DNA from: Gammaproteobacteria bacterium
Lineage (GTDB): Bacteria > Pseudomonadota > Gammaproteobacteria > Xanthomonadales > SZUA-36
Length of the DNA: 39,424 bases
Assembly: GCA_021772915.1 (NCBI GenBank)
Contig: JAJFLB010000007.1
Location: 1 to 39,424 of the forward strand
Direction: 5' to 3'
The position numbers were made by a program, and so were the translations under genes. This document shows positions 8,983 to 17,194 of the stretch, in pieces (position 1 is the stretch's first letter; every line of letters starts with the position of its first letter). A model generated the notes under the pieces. That model worked only from the letters and a program-made list of their open reading frames with translations. It was not told where the DNA came from and made no database searches.

Positions 8983-9233
8983 TTGTCAAATTGCTGCGAG
9001 GGTGGCGGGGATATCCTGCCGGGTTTGAGTTTATTCGGGCGAACATGCCTGGCGGAACGGTACATGAACTGGTTCGAATGAATTACGCGGAGTTGATTGA
9101 TGCGACTGACAAAGATAACAAACCCGCAAACGCTGCCAGTGGGTCTGGACGCAATCAAAAACCACATTCGAATCGACCTAAGCGAAAGCGGGTACGATCC
9201 GGACCTGACGGACCTGACAAGAACAGCGGCTGA
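8979..9233 (+). CDS. Hypothetical protein, 84 aa, overlapping the connector
   Basis: Starts with ATGA overlap on the glycosyltransferase stop. The first 45 residues look like a folded small protein (KLLRGWRGYPAGFEF, a pattern of small phage proteins of SH3-like or similar size). The last 40 residues are very basic and polar and lie in the 134 bases that also encode the start of the head-tail connector in another frame. The first part looks genuine; the tail may be a read-on shadow tolerated by selection on the connector. Confidence 0.5.
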   Translation: MIVKLLRGWRGYPAGFEFIRANMPGGTVHELVRMNYAELIDATDKDNKPANAASGSGRNQKPHSNRPKRKRVRSGPDGPDKNSG

Positions 9234-9699
9234 ATGGGTGGAAGCAGAAACCCACGTTACGCTGATATCAACACAACTACGGGCTGTCTGGGATTATCCC
9301 CCGGCGGATATTGTGAAACTCCCGGCATGGCCAGTCAGTGCGGTTGATTCGATTACCTATCTTGATTTGGACGGAGCATCACAGACGTTGGCAACGGCAA
9401 ACTACCGAACATCATTAGTGCAGTGCCCGGCAACGATTCGACCCGGTATTGATTTGGACTGGCCTGATACGTTGGTCGATGGTCTGGATGGGTTCACGGT
9501 AAACATGACGGCAGGTTATGCGTCGGCATCGTTGGTGCCTCATGCGTTCCGTCACCTGATTAAGTTGATGGTGGGTCATTGGTTTGTTAATCGGGAAGCG
9601 GTGTTGACAGGGACGGTATCGAAGCCAATTGAACTTGCAGTCGAGTCGTTAAAGAACATCACAAGAGTCAATGAGTTTGAGGAATTCCTGGTCCAGTGA
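9100..9699 (+). CDS. Head-tail connector protein (gp6-like)
   Basis: A 199-residue protein with the common opening of gp6/Phage_connect family proteins: ITNPQTLPVGLDAIKNHIRID, followed by TRTAAEWVEAETHVTLIST and a mixed middle domain, then HLIKLMVGHWFVNREAV near the end. It forms the ring below the portal. ATG at 9100 lies within the end of the preceding gene; TTG at 9097 is adjacent. Its stop overlaps the next gene (GTGA). The position in the capsid-connector-closure-gp10 order supports the call. Confidence 0.82.
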   Translation: MRLTKITNPQTLPVGLDAIKNHIRIDLSESGYDPDLTDLTRTAAEWVEAETHVTLISTQLRAVWDYPPADIVKLPAWPVSAVDSITYLDLDGASQTLATANYRTSLVQCPATIRPGIDLDWPDTLVDGLDGFTVNMTAGYASASLVPHAFRHLIKLMVGHWFVNREAVLTGTVSKPIELAVESLKNITRVNEFEEFLVQ

Positions 9700-10028
9700 A
9701 AGCCGCCGGAACATTACGTGGACGGGTGACGGTGCAAGCCAGAACGGTGGCGTACTCGACGCGCGGACAATCGACAGAAGTATGGACGGATGTTGTCGGT
9801 GGTACACGGTGGGCGGGTGTTACTCACTTGACGGGGACTGAGTTCGAACAGGCACGGCAAGTGGTGGCGACAGCGACAACAAGAATAGAGATGCGGAATC
9901 CCAAGTCGTTCGCATTAACTACGGATCATCGGTTGGTTTACAAGTCGGTCAATTACAACATCGGGGCGATACTTCCTGTGGGGGACAACGACGAAGATAT
10001 CAATATTTTATGTTCGAGGTTTGTGTGA
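9696..10028 (+). CDS. Head-tail adaptor / head closure protein
   Basis: A 110-residue protein with the short all-beta pattern of Phage_H_T_join: LRGRVTVQARTV near the start, VWTDVVGGTRWAGVTHLTG in the middle and HRLVYKSVNYNIGAI near the end. It plugs the connector after packaging and receives the tail. It begins with GTG overlapping the connector stop and ends overlapping ATG of the next gene. Length and position are typical. Confidence 0.78.
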   Translation: MKAAGTLRGRVTVQARTVAYSTRGQSTEVWTDVVGGTRWAGVTHLTGTEFEQARQVVATATTRIEMRNPKSFALTTDHRLVYKSVNYNIGAILPVGDNDEDINILCSRFV

Positions 10029-10252
10029 TGGCGAAACGCAAAATGGTTTCGGGTTCGGTACGGGTTCGGTTCATTAAGCCGCATATGGTAAGGAATCCGT
10101 TATACGGTCGGCGGTCTGGTCCGGACGTTAAGTCGTTTGTCTGCATTGATGAAGGTGCGGAAAGAGAACTTCCCAGGGCGATGGCAGACAAACTCGTGTC
10201 AAGTGGGACTTGCCAGTACCTGATGGAAACGGGAGGGGCTGATGGCGACTAA
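10028..10252 (+). CDS. Hypothetical small neck protein, 74 aa
   Basis: Not recognised. A small basic-then-acidic protein with VRVRFIKPHMVRN and VKSFVCIDEG stretches. ATG at 10028 overlaps the stop of the head closure gene (TGATG); an in-frame ATG at 10010 is less likely. The end overlaps the gp10-like gene. Position suggests a minor neck or head completion component, which is inference. Confidence 0.6.
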   Translation: MAKRKMVSGSVRVRFIKPHMVRNPLYGRRSGPDVKSFVCIDEGAERELPRAMADKLVSSGTCQYLMETGGADGD

Positions 10253-10646
10253 TACCAACATAACCGGCGTGGCGGAGCTGGACGCGAAATTATTCAGGCT
10301 GTCTCGCGCTCTACGAAAGAAGATTGTAAATAGTGCGGCCCGCAAAGGACTTAAGCCGGTTCTGAAGCAAGCAAGGAAAAATGCTCCCGTCAAAACAGGA
10401 GCGTTGCGGAGAGGGACCAAAATCAAAACAACACGAAGCCGGGTCAGGAGCGGCGCGAGGATTGAAACCAACCGGAGGCAATTTTACGGAACCATATTGG
10501 AGTTCGAGCATTCGCACAAAAGCGGGGCAAATATACCTGGTATGTTCTGGATGGAGAGAGCGCTCGAGGATAAACGGGAGGCGGGAATGAGAATCTTCCG
10601 CACGGAGATAATCAACGGAATCGAAAAGTGGGCTCCCAATGGCTGA
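10242..10646 (+). CDS. HK97 gp10-like neck/tail protein
   Basis: A 134-residue basic protein with the family layout of HK97-gp10: GVAELDAKLFRLSRALRKKI, then ARKNAPVKTGALRRGTKI (the conserved AP.kTG.Lr core at about residues 46-63), and PGMFWMERALED toward the end. It belongs to the head-tail joining set and overlaps both neighbours. The conserved core makes this one of the clearer small-gene calls here. Confidence 0.85.
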   Translation: MATNTNITGVAELDAKLFRLSRALRKKIVNSAARKGLKPVLKQARKNAPVKTGALRRGTKIKTTRSRVRSGARIETNRRQFYGTILEFEHSHKSGANIPGMFWMERALEDKREAGMRIFRTEIINGIEKWAPNG

Positions 10647-11028
10647 CCTAAACGAAAACCTTGTAACATACATCGACACGCTTACAACCTTCCATGTGGG
10701 CGAGGTTGTACCGCAAGACGTATCAACCGGATATGTATTCCTTCAGCAATCGGGAGAAACCGAACGGGATTGTCTGGAGGAAGTGGCCACAATCGAAACG
10801 GTGTTTTTCAATATCGAAATTGCGGCGACTGACATTGATAGTGTGCGAACGGAAGCGGCAACTATCAAGTCAGCGTTTCGTGAGTTGGGCAAGTTCCCGT
10901 CAGGGTTCGAATCACTTGTGGAGTTGTTCATTATCACGGACCACGATGACGAATACCTGTACCAATCCATCGACGCTGATACACGGCTGGAAGTCGCGGC
11001 CTTGTCTTTGTCGGTTCACCAAACCTAA
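10639..11028 (+). CDS. Probable tail terminator / tail completion protein
   Basis: A 129-residue acidic protein. Its place between a gp10-like protein and the tail tube, and its size, fit the tail terminator family (DUF3168/gpU-like), which caps the tube and joins it to the head. No motif alone proves this. ATG at 10639 overlaps the preceding gene, and a GGAG ribosome site for the tail tube follows its stop. Confidence 0.6.
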   Translation: MADLNENLVTYIDTLTTFHVGEVVPQDVSTGYVFLQQSGETERDCLEEVATIETVFFNIEIAATDIDSVRTEAATIKSAFRELGKFPSGFESLVELFIITDHDDEYLYQSIDADTRLEVAALSLSVHQT

Positions 11029-11040
11029 AGGAGTTTTATT

Positions 11041-11469
11041 ATGGCCAAAGGTCAAGGCGCTATTCTGTACATCGACGTGAATAGCGATAACACGTATTTG
11101 GATGTTGGTTGTATCTACAACCTGAAGCCCAGCGGGATGGCTCGCGGGGTGACTGCTGGTGAAGCCTGTTTGGCGGATACGTCGGTCACAGACGAAACGG
11201 GCGATTTGAAGTACACACCAATGACGGGCACGCTACAGGCGGCACCTACTGGCACAGCACAGGCGGAGATCGAGGCGGCGATTCTTGCTGATACGGCGAT
11301 CCAGTTTGCCATCAAGCACCCGTTGTCAACTGTGATCTATCAACTTGGTAGCGGCAAGATATCGACGTTTGAATATCAGGGATTCGAACGGGACACCGAG
11401 ATGAAGTACGACATCGAGATCGTTCCCGATGCGGCTTACACATATTCCACGACAGCACCAACAACATAG
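11041..11469 (+). CDS. Major tail tube protein
   Basis: A 142-residue protein with the light, Thr/Ala/Gly-rich beta composition of tail tube subunits. It opens with MAKGQGAILYIDV, continues with a segment of alternating strands (TGDLKYTPMTGTLQA) and has YQLGSGKISTFEYQGFERDT toward the end. A strong GGAG site before the ATG fits a protein made in many copies. It stands directly before the chaperone pair and tape measure gene, the standard order. Confidence 0.78.
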   Translation: MAKGQGAILYIDVNSDNTYLDVGCIYNLKPSGMARGVTAGEACLADTSVTDETGDLKYTPMTGTLQAAPTGTAQAEIEAAILADTAIQFAIKHPLSTVIYQLGSGKISTFEYQGFERDTEMKYDIEIVPDAAYTYSTTAPTT

Positions 11470-11477
11470 AGGGAAGC

Positions 11478-11855
11478 ATGAGCAAGGCAGATTCTATTCG
11501 CAGGGCAAATCCAGTTATCTGGAAATCGGTAGACTGCCCTGAGTGGAAAGACGAAAACGACGATTCGCCAGAGCCGTTTTTGGTGTGGGTCAAGGCAATG
11601 CCTGGACCGCAATACGACGACTTTGAACGGGTGTCGATGAAGAAAAACTACCTCAAGAAAAACCCATTCGAGATTACAGAACGCTTCGTAAAAGCCTGTG
11701 CCTACGACGAGCAGGACGGTCAGTTATTGTTTTCGGACTTCTCAACTGCAGACCTGAAAGCATTAAATCCACAGGCTCGTGGACGTGTACTTGACATGGC
11801 GTTGGCCTTGAGTGGTGTCACTCAAAAGGACGCGGATGAACTTCAGGGAAACTAA
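11478..11855 (+). CDS. Tail assembly chaperone (G-like)
   Basis: A 125-residue protein in the place of lambda gene G, between the tail tube and tape measure genes. It is acidic and helical, with VKAMPGPQYDDFERVSMKKN in the middle. It ends with the codons GGA AAC followed at once by TAA, and these last bases form the slippery heptamer GGGAAAC at 11846-11852. Most ribosomes would make this short form; a few would shift to the second frame and make a longer form. Such chaperones coat the tape measure protein during tail assembly. Confidence 0.8.
   Translation: MSKADSIRRANPVIWKSVDCPEWKDENDDSPEPFLVWVKAMPGPQYDDFERVSMKKNYLKKNPFEITERFVKACAYDEQDGQLLFSDFSTADLKALNPQARGRVLDMALALSGVTQKDADELQGN
11846..11852 (+). 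promoter_or_regulatory. -1 ribosomal frameshift site GGGAAAC
   Basis: The heptamer fits X XXY YYZ in the frame of the upstream gene: G GGA AAC, and the next codon is the stop TAA at 11853-11855. The -1 frame is closed at TGA 11837 but open from 11840 to 12277, so the shift must happen within a few codons, exactly where the heptamer lies. The equivalent lambda site is GGGAAAG. Confidence 0.85.
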
Positions 11856-11869
11856 AGTCGCCACTTCGA

Positions 11870-12277
11870 ATGTTGTTGTTCGATATGTGCAGGGAGATGG
11901 GAATTCCACACCCCGACTATCTTTTGCAGAAGTTGAACAGTAGACAATTGAAGGAGTGGCAACAGGTCAACGCAAAGCGACCGTTTTCCAGAGAGATTGA
12001 TTTGTACATGATGGCTCGTTTAACCGCGATGGTTGCGGCATCGACAGGCCAAAAAGTAACAGTGGAGCAATTCCTTCCATGGAAAGTCAAACACAAAAAA
12101 CACACACCGGAACAACTGTTATCGGCAATGCCCGGCGGTCAGGCAGCGATGCAGGAACTACTGGACAAGGCGGCAGAAAAGGGAACCGATGGCAGTAGTG
12201 GGAAACCTGATAATCACGATGAGTGCTCGGACGGACGCGGCGACGAAGAAGCTGACGCGGACGGGCAGGATTGTTGA
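11870..12277 (+). CDS. Tail assembly chaperone extension (T-like)
   Basis: The second half of the G-GT chaperone system. Read by -1 frameshift the frame continues from 11852, giving a fusion of about 266 residues; it also has an internal ATG at 11870, without a convincing ribosome site. The product contains MCREMGIPHPDYLLQKLNSR and a helical region, then a very acidic, disordered tail (Asp/Gly/Glu-rich), whose coding sequence overlaps the first 89 bases of the tape measure gene. In lambda the T part recruits tail tube protein. Confidence 0.78.
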   Translation: MLLFDMCREMGIPHPDYLLQKLNSRQLKEWQQVNAKRPFSREIDLYMMARLTAMVAASTGQKVTVEQFLPWKVKHKKHTPEQLLSAMPGGQAAMQELLDKAAEKGTDGSSGKPDNHDECSDGRGDEEADADGQDC

Positions 12278-13718
12278 CGGACTCAAAAAGAAAGTTTTGG
12301 GTCTGGCGGCAGCGTGGATATCGTTTCGTGGTATTACGGCAGTTGGTAGTGGTATCTCGGAATCGCTGGACAGGATCGACCGATTCGCGAAGAAGTCCAC
12401 CGCATTGAACCTCCCTATAGCAGAGATTCAAGCATTCTCCCAAGCTGCTAATATCGCAGGGGCGGACTTCGAAACGGTTATCAAAGCACTTGCTGTTATG
12501 CAGCGGCGGGGTAGTGAAGCAGCGGTAGGTTTGGAATCTGCTAAACGCCCGCTTGAGGATTTGGGGATCAATATCGAGGCGTTTAATAACCTCGGAACAA
12601 CAGACCAGTTCCTCGCGATTGCGGACGGTTTGGAAAAGGTGGCTACTCAAAACGACAAGGCCCGGATAGCAAGTGAGTTGTTCGGTCGTGCTGGTGTGGA
12701 GCTGTTGCCGTTTTTGAAGGATGGCAACAATGCCCTGAAAGCGGCAAATGAAACACTGGACAAGTACGGGTTGAAACTTAGTCAGTTGGACGGCAGGACT
12801 GTCGAGACAATCAACGACAGGTGGACAACGCTACGGCTTGTATTGTCGGGTATATACGACGTTCTTGCGATTCGTCTATCACCAGCGCTTGCGGCATTGG
12901 GGTTGTTGTTGACAAAGACATTTAGCGGTGCGATTGGGTTGGTTCGAAAGCTGTCTGATTTCATGGGAACGGCGGCAGGCAAGGCCGTTTTGTGGGTGTC
13001 AGCGACGGCGGCAATGGTGGTGTTGATACCGACTGTCATAGGGGCGTTGAAATTACTTGTCACAGGCTTCAAGGCTCTCATCGGCGCACAGACAATCTCA
13101 CAAGCGTTGATGGGGCCAGCGGGGTGGATAAATCTTGGGTTGGCGGCTGCCGCTGCAACGGGCGGGATTGCGTTGGCAAACTCAGCTTTAGAGAAGTTTA
13201 ACGATGAGATAGTTGCTGCACAGGGAGATGCTGACAAACTGGCCGAGGTGGCGGAAAAGATCAGAGAGTCAACAGAAGGCAGTCTGGATACGCTTGATGC
13301 GGATGGTGAGTTTGAGAAAATAGCAGACGCAATCGAATCCCGTGCGGACGCCATGAAGCAGGCACTACGCACACCCCTGGAAGAGTTCAGAGACAAGCTA
13401 ATAGAGATCAACGAACTATCCGAACAACTCGGCCCCGACTTCACCAACAGGGCACAATTAGCGGCACGGGATGCGTTTGTTAGGTCGCTACCGCAAAAGA
13501 TTGAAACGTCGAAACCAGTACAGATCATCGCCAATGTTTCAGCTGGCCAGCGTGGTTCACAGGAAGAACTGTCTCGATTGTTCAAGGTCAAGATAGATGA
13601 TTCCGTTGACGTGCAAGAAGAAATACTAGACGCAGAAGAAGAGGGCAATCGAGTGCTAGGGGATATTCTGGAAGAGCTTCGCAAGCCGACATCCACAGTA
13701 CCAGGGAATTTAGGTTAA
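12189..13718 (+). CDS. Tape measure protein
   Basis: A 509-residue protein, helical with Ala/Leu-rich heptad-like segments; it sets tail length. Seen: RTDAATKKLTRTGRIVDGLKK at the start, IAEIQAFSQAANIAGADFET and ARIASELFGRAGVELLPFL (the conserved tape measure region), then hydrophobic segments at about residues 270-340, where AMVVLIPTVIGALKLLV and GWINLGLAAAAATGGIAL could enter the host membrane. The last part is coiled coil. It is short for a tape measure, so a short tail of the long-flexible type is expected. Its start lies inside the chaperone extension and its stop overlaps the next ATG. Confidence 0.88.
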   Translation: MAVVGNLIITMSARTDAATKKLTRTGRIVDGLKKKVLGLAAAWISFRGITAVGSGISESLDRIDRFAKKSTALNLPIAEIQAFSQAANIAGADFETVIKALAVMQRRGSEAAVGLESAKRPLEDLGINIEAFNNLGTTDQFLAIADGLEKVATQNDKARIASELFGRAGVELLPFLKDGNNALKAANETLDKYGLKLSQLDGRTVETINDRWTTLRLVLSGIYDVLAIRLSPALAALGLLLTKTFSGAIGLVRKLSDFMGTAAGKAVLWVSATAAMVVLIPTVIGALKLLVTGFKALIGAQTISQALMGPAGWINLGLAAAAATGGIALANSALEKFNDEIVAAQGDADKLAEVAEKIRESTEGSLDTLDADGEFEKIADAIESRADAMKQALRTPLEEFRDKLIEINELSEQLGPDFTNRAQLAARDAFVRSLPQKIETSKPVQIIANVSAGQRGSQEELSRLFKVKIDDSVDVQEEILDAEEEGNRVLGDILEELRKPTSTVPGNLG

Positions 13719-14704
13719 TGGCGATCACAAGTACAAAAGTTATCAAGTACCCCAAGGGCGAAATTGGCAAGGATGCCTCGTTTGCGGTTGATTACAAAAT
13801 TGAGATGGAGGACGGGGATAGCGTCGTTACCGCACTGGGTGATCCTGCGTTACCCGCCAAAGGTGACACATACAACTTCAACGGCGAAACCCATCCAGCG
13901 GCACACACGATAAAACGGGCGCGGATAATCAAGGCGTCACCATCAAAGGTTATCGCGGTTGTTACTTGTGATTATGAATTAAAGCAGACAGACCCTGACG
14001 GACCAGACCCAAATGGCGACCCAACAAGCGATCCGTTGGAGGTGCAGGTCCGGGTAACACCTGGATACCGGGTGGTCAGTCAGGCAATCGATAAGGCGGA
14101 GTTTCTCGGATACTTTGACAAAGACGGCAACACGGTTAATCCAGCCGACCCGACACTGACTATCGGCACAAAGTACCCGATACAAAACTCGGCACTGGTT
14201 CCATATATCCCGGTGCCAGAACGTCCGATATCGTTTCCAACACTGACAATAGAACGGTATTATTGGGGGTGGAACCATAACTTTGACGGTGCAATCGGAA
14301 CAACCAATGACGCGGCCTACGGGATCAATTTCGTGGACGGTTCGGGAAAGGAAATCTATAATCGTTTGTTTCAAATAGACGAGTTGTATCTTCACAACGT
14401 CACGGCACAGCAAGCTCAATTCGGGAACAGGATTTATTACTGGGTGACGGTGGAGTTGTGGATTGGTGATTTCTATCTGGACGTTCCAGATATCGGTGTA
14501 ACGCAATTCGGGTCAGTAGGGGTGAACGGTAAGCGGCCTCTGGAACCGATTAAGAATAAGCACGGTGAAAACATACAAGAACCGGTGGCACTTGACGGTA
14601 ACGGTGTTGCCCTGCAAGACCCGGAAACCCAGGGCACGATTTACTTGCGGTGGGAATCGGCAACCAGTTCGGACTTTAACGCCCTTGGGCCGTTGGTGGA
14701 CTAA
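13718..14704 (+). CDS. Probable distal tail/baseplate protein, 328 aa
   Basis: Not assigned to a known family. A beta-rich protein with an Asp/Pro/Gly-rich linker (DPDGPDPNGDP at about residues 91-101), many aromatic residues (ERYYWGWNHNFDGA) and no enzyme motif. It starts on the tape measure stop (TAATG), the place of distal tail protein in siphophages, and ends in the same kind of overlap with the next gene. Function is inferred from place only. Confidence 0.6.
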   Translation: MAITSTKVIKYPKGEIGKDASFAVDYKIEMEDGDSVVTALGDPALPAKGDTYNFNGETHPAAHTIKRARIIKASPSKVIAVVTCDYELKQTDPDGPDPNGDPTSDPLEVQVRVTPGYRVVSQAIDKAEFLGYFDKDGNTVNPADPTLTIGTKYPIQNSALVPYIPVPERPISFPTLTIERYYWGWNHNFDGAIGTTNDAAYGINFVDGSGKEIYNRLFQIDELYLHNVTAQQAQFGNRIYYWVTVELWIGDFYLDVPDIGVTQFGSVGVNGKRPLEPIKNKHGENIQEPVALDGNGVALQDPETQGTIYLRWESATSSDFNALGPLVD

Positions 14705-15294
14705 TGGCCGTAGTAGACTTTTCGGACAGAGATATCAAAACACTTCGCAAGATGGCGTCATGGTATCGAATTGCGGAAGGTGCCAAAGTACCAAAGGCAC
14801 AGGCCCACAAGCCCGGTGATAATGTCTGGTCACGAATTGTTAAAACGCCAAGTGGGGGAATCCCGGCCTATGATGAACCTGATCCGGGTAACGCTGAATG
14901 TGATTTATGTAGAAAAAACGACGATGACGAACTGGATGTAATTGAGGCGGGTGTGGCTGTTCTGGATGTCTGGAATGCTTCGGCATCGCCCGTTGCGGGT
15001 GCGACGTTCATTAGTGCGTGGCGTGACCCGTGGGGGACGTGGTGGGCCGCTCCAGTATTTAGCGGTGCGTTTTTCCTGACACCATCGGGCGGAATTCCAG
15101 CCGCAACGCAAAAGTTCACTCCGTCATTTGTTCAGGCCCAAAGATATCAATTCAACGGATTAACGATAGCAGCATTCATCCCGCCAAAGTTCGAGGCATT
15201 AGGAAACCACATTCAATCCGCCATCGGTGGCAACAAAGTAGTTCAGGCGAAGCTAATCGACGGCAGTTGGTTTGTCGATGTGGAACCGTGTTAA
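14704..15294 (+). CDS. Structural protein with two TPSGGIPA motifs
   Basis: A 196-residue protein. An identical motif, TPSGGIPA, occurs twice, encoded near 14848 and near 15079. After the first comes a short Asp/Pro stretch and a CDLC pair, so the first copy looks like a small module. The middle is beta-rich with Trp-rich segments (WRDPWGTWWAAP). I recall this motif from proteins of planctomycete phages, but could not check. Probably part of the tail tip or a virion surface protein. Confidence 0.6.
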   Translation: MAVVDFSDRDIKTLRKMASWYRIAEGAKVPKAQAHKPGDNVWSRIVKTPSGGIPAYDEPDPGNAECDLCRKNDDDELDVIEAGVAVLDVWNASASPVAGATFISAWRDPWGTWWAAPVFSGAFFLTPSGGIPAATQKFTPSFVQAQRYQFNGLTIAAFIPPKFEALGNHIQSAIGGNKVVQAKLIDGSWFVDVEPC

Positions 15295-15309
15295 TAAAAG
15301 GAAAATACA

Positions 15310-15759
15310 ATGGGACAAATAGACGCAGGAACAATCACACAAGCGACAATCGTGAATGCGGATATCGCGGCGGGGGCAGGGATTGCGGCATCCAAGGTCG
15401 TACATCAGCAGGTGGCAACGACGGATTTCAACCTGGCCTCGACAGCAACACCAACGGCACAAAAGGTTGTCGTGTACATTGCGAGAGGCGTAGCAACGAT
15501 CCGTGATTTTGCGGGGGTGTTGATGGACACGGGCACGACCACCGACATCGACCACGATTTACTTATCAATGGGGTATCGGCGTTATCGGCACAGGTTAAT
15601 CACACCAACGCAGACACAGACGGCGTTCCCAAAGCTGGAACGATTTCGACCAGTGCGTTAGCATCAGGTGACGTGGTGGAAATCCAGCAGATAATCACAA
15701 CCAGCACGGGAGCGTTAGGTGGTGCAGCGTCAGTGCGTATTGACTCGAATCACGTCTAA
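15310..15759 (+). CDS. Probable tail/virion protein, 149 aa
   Basis: A Thr/Ala/Val-rich, beta-strand-rich protein with no recognised family. The opening GQIDAGTITQATIVNADIAA resembles the repetitive strand starts of fibre or trimer-forming phage proteins. It has a good AGGA ribosome site before ATG at 15310 and its stop overlaps the start of the next gene (TAATG). Likely a virion surface part; this is inference. Confidence 0.5.
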   Translation: MGQIDAGTITQATIVNADIAAGAGIAASKVVHQQVATTDFNLASTATPTAQKVVVYIARGVATIRDFAGVLMDTGTTTDIDHDLLINGVSALSAQVNHTNADTDGVPKAGTISTSALASGDVVEIQQIITTSTGALGGAASVRIDSNHV

Positions 15760-17114
15760 TGGCTGGCTGGAAAGATAACGGACCTGGCGGATGTTGTTGC
15801 GCGTCCTGTTGGGGATGGGCTGACGACTTCGCGGATGGGGTGTTATCGCAGCATCCGGGGCCAACGCTTAATGGTGTGCGATGGCAGAGTCCCAACGCTG
15901 CAGGTGCATGGAGTAACGAGGTTGTTGGCCTTGATGGATATCTGAAATCAGGACGCCCGCCAAATACACCAGAACAGGGCGTGCATTCCCTGAAAGCGCT
16001 ACACATGCTGACGACGATTGACTCCAACTCTTTGATAGCTCAAGGGTTCAGTGTGCGAGCTGGCCACGTAGGGGTGTATGAATTCGACTTGACCGTTCAT
16101 TCGTTCGGGAAGTGCATCGTATCGGCTGATGTAGATTGGGGTTGGGTATTTGATCGCGGTTCTGGCGGGTTGTGGATGGGACTTTGGAATCGACGATTTC
16201 CTGCTGGGTTACGACAATTTTGCCCGGTTGGTAATTTGATACCCCATGACTTTTCAAACGAAACGCACGTCAAAATAGACATCGGGCCATCGTTGCATTC
16301 GCCACCACTGAGCCCGTTTAGCACGGTAACTAACCACCCGGTAGCGATATCATTAGACGGGGTGGAAGTAGCCAGGGGGAAATGGACTTCATTTGTCCAG
16401 CCTGCACCGGTGGCGATTGAACAGACTGACTTGCGATTCGTGCAATGTAGATCGTATGGGGTGGCGTCGATTTCGTTTAATCAACCGTTAGACCCAGAGC
16501 CGTTCGGATTGTCCGGTTCCCAAGGTTTTTATCAGGGTGGCAGTTCGAACATCTATGACAACCACTGGACACCTACAGAAACAATCGACAGTAACGGGTA
16601 CGAAGTTCGCAATATGCAGTTCAACGCAACGTCGGCAGTGGCCCCACCTGGGCAATGCGAACCGGGCGTGACGCATTGGTTCGTTGACTTTATCGATACG
16701 GGCAATGTACTTCTGGACGTAACAGGTGCCGCTCACTCAAACTCAGATGGAGAGATCACGTTAGGCCTACTCGGGGCACAATCAAATCAGGTGTGGTCGG
16801 GCGCATTCCCCGGAACACCAACAGGCGTAACCGCACAAGGCAACGATTACACCGCAGAGCTACTAACGGCAAAACTGTACATGCTACCGAAACTTAATCA
16901 GTTCAGGCTCGATATAAACGCAAGGGCGAAATTACAGATCATCGGGGCATCGTGGTTTAACGTGTCGTTCGTTCTTCGGGTAGACTTCTCAAGCAACTAC
17001 ACATTCCCGATTGTGTTTGCAGAACCGGATGTAATAGTCGGCGGCGAATCGACCACTGGTTTCTGGGCAGAGTTGTTCGGGGATTTATGGACAATAACAC
17101 TTTCAAACGGCTAG
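15759..17114 (+). CDS. Virion protein, 451 aa, Cys-rich start and beta-rich body
   Basis: Unrecognised. The N-terminus carries a Gly/Cys cluster (GPGGCCCASCWGW) that may bind metal or form cross-links. The rest is beta-rich with repeated lectin-like aromatic strands, fitting a jelly-roll or tail-surface protein. The last residues are LWTITLSNG before TAG. In the same frame after this stop is a second, similar ending (WTITLTNGP, stop TAA at 17190-17192), so the gene may once have been longer. Placed last in the tail operon. Confidence 0.55.
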   Translation: MAGWKDNGPGGCCCASCWGWADDFADGVLSQHPGPTLNGVRWQSPNAAGAWSNEVVGLDGYLKSGRPPNTPEQGVHSLKALHMLTTIDSNSLIAQGFSVRAGHVGVYEFDLTVHSFGKCIVSADVDWGWVFDRGSGGLWMGLWNRRFPAGLRQFCPVGNLIPHDFSNETHVKIDIGPSLHSPPLSPFSTVTNHPVAISLDGVEVARGKWTSFVQPAPVAIEQTDLRFVQCRSYGVASISFNQPLDPEPFGLSGSQGFYQGGSSNIYDNHWTPTETIDSNGYEVRNMQFNATSAVAPPGQCEPGVTHWFVDFIDTGNVLLDVTGAAHSNSDGEITLGLLGAQSNQVWSGAFPGTPTGVTAQGNDYTAELLTAKLYMLPKLNQFRLDINARAKLQIIGASWFNVSFVLRVDFSSNYTFPIVFAEPDVIVGGESTTGFWAELFGDLWTITLSNG

Positions 17115-17194
17115 AACCTGGACCTTAAGCCCAGAACGTAGCACGACAACCAGGGCGATGCCTGGACGATTACTTTAACCAATGGACCTTAACT
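17115..17194 (+). other. In-frame remnant of a duplicated gene end
   Basis: The 80 bases after the 451-residue gene continue in its frame through a TAG at 17139-17141 and then encode HDNQGDAWTITLTNGP before TAA. This repeats the WTITLSNG end of the upstream protein. It looks like a relic of a duplicated C-terminal segment or of a longer gene. A small hairpin, CCAGG at 17150-17154 with CCTGG at 17161-17165, lies in it. Confidence 0.45.

Noticed and set aside
9198-9216. Tandem GGACCTGAC repeat
   Set aside because: Two 9-base units inside the connector gene encoding Asp-Leu-Thr twice; likely chance codon similarity.
12782-13696. A 304-codon open frame on the minus strand opposite the tape measure gene
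   Set aside because: Ser/Ala-rich, low-order product, fully antisense to a well-supported gene and without ribosome site; typical shadow frame.
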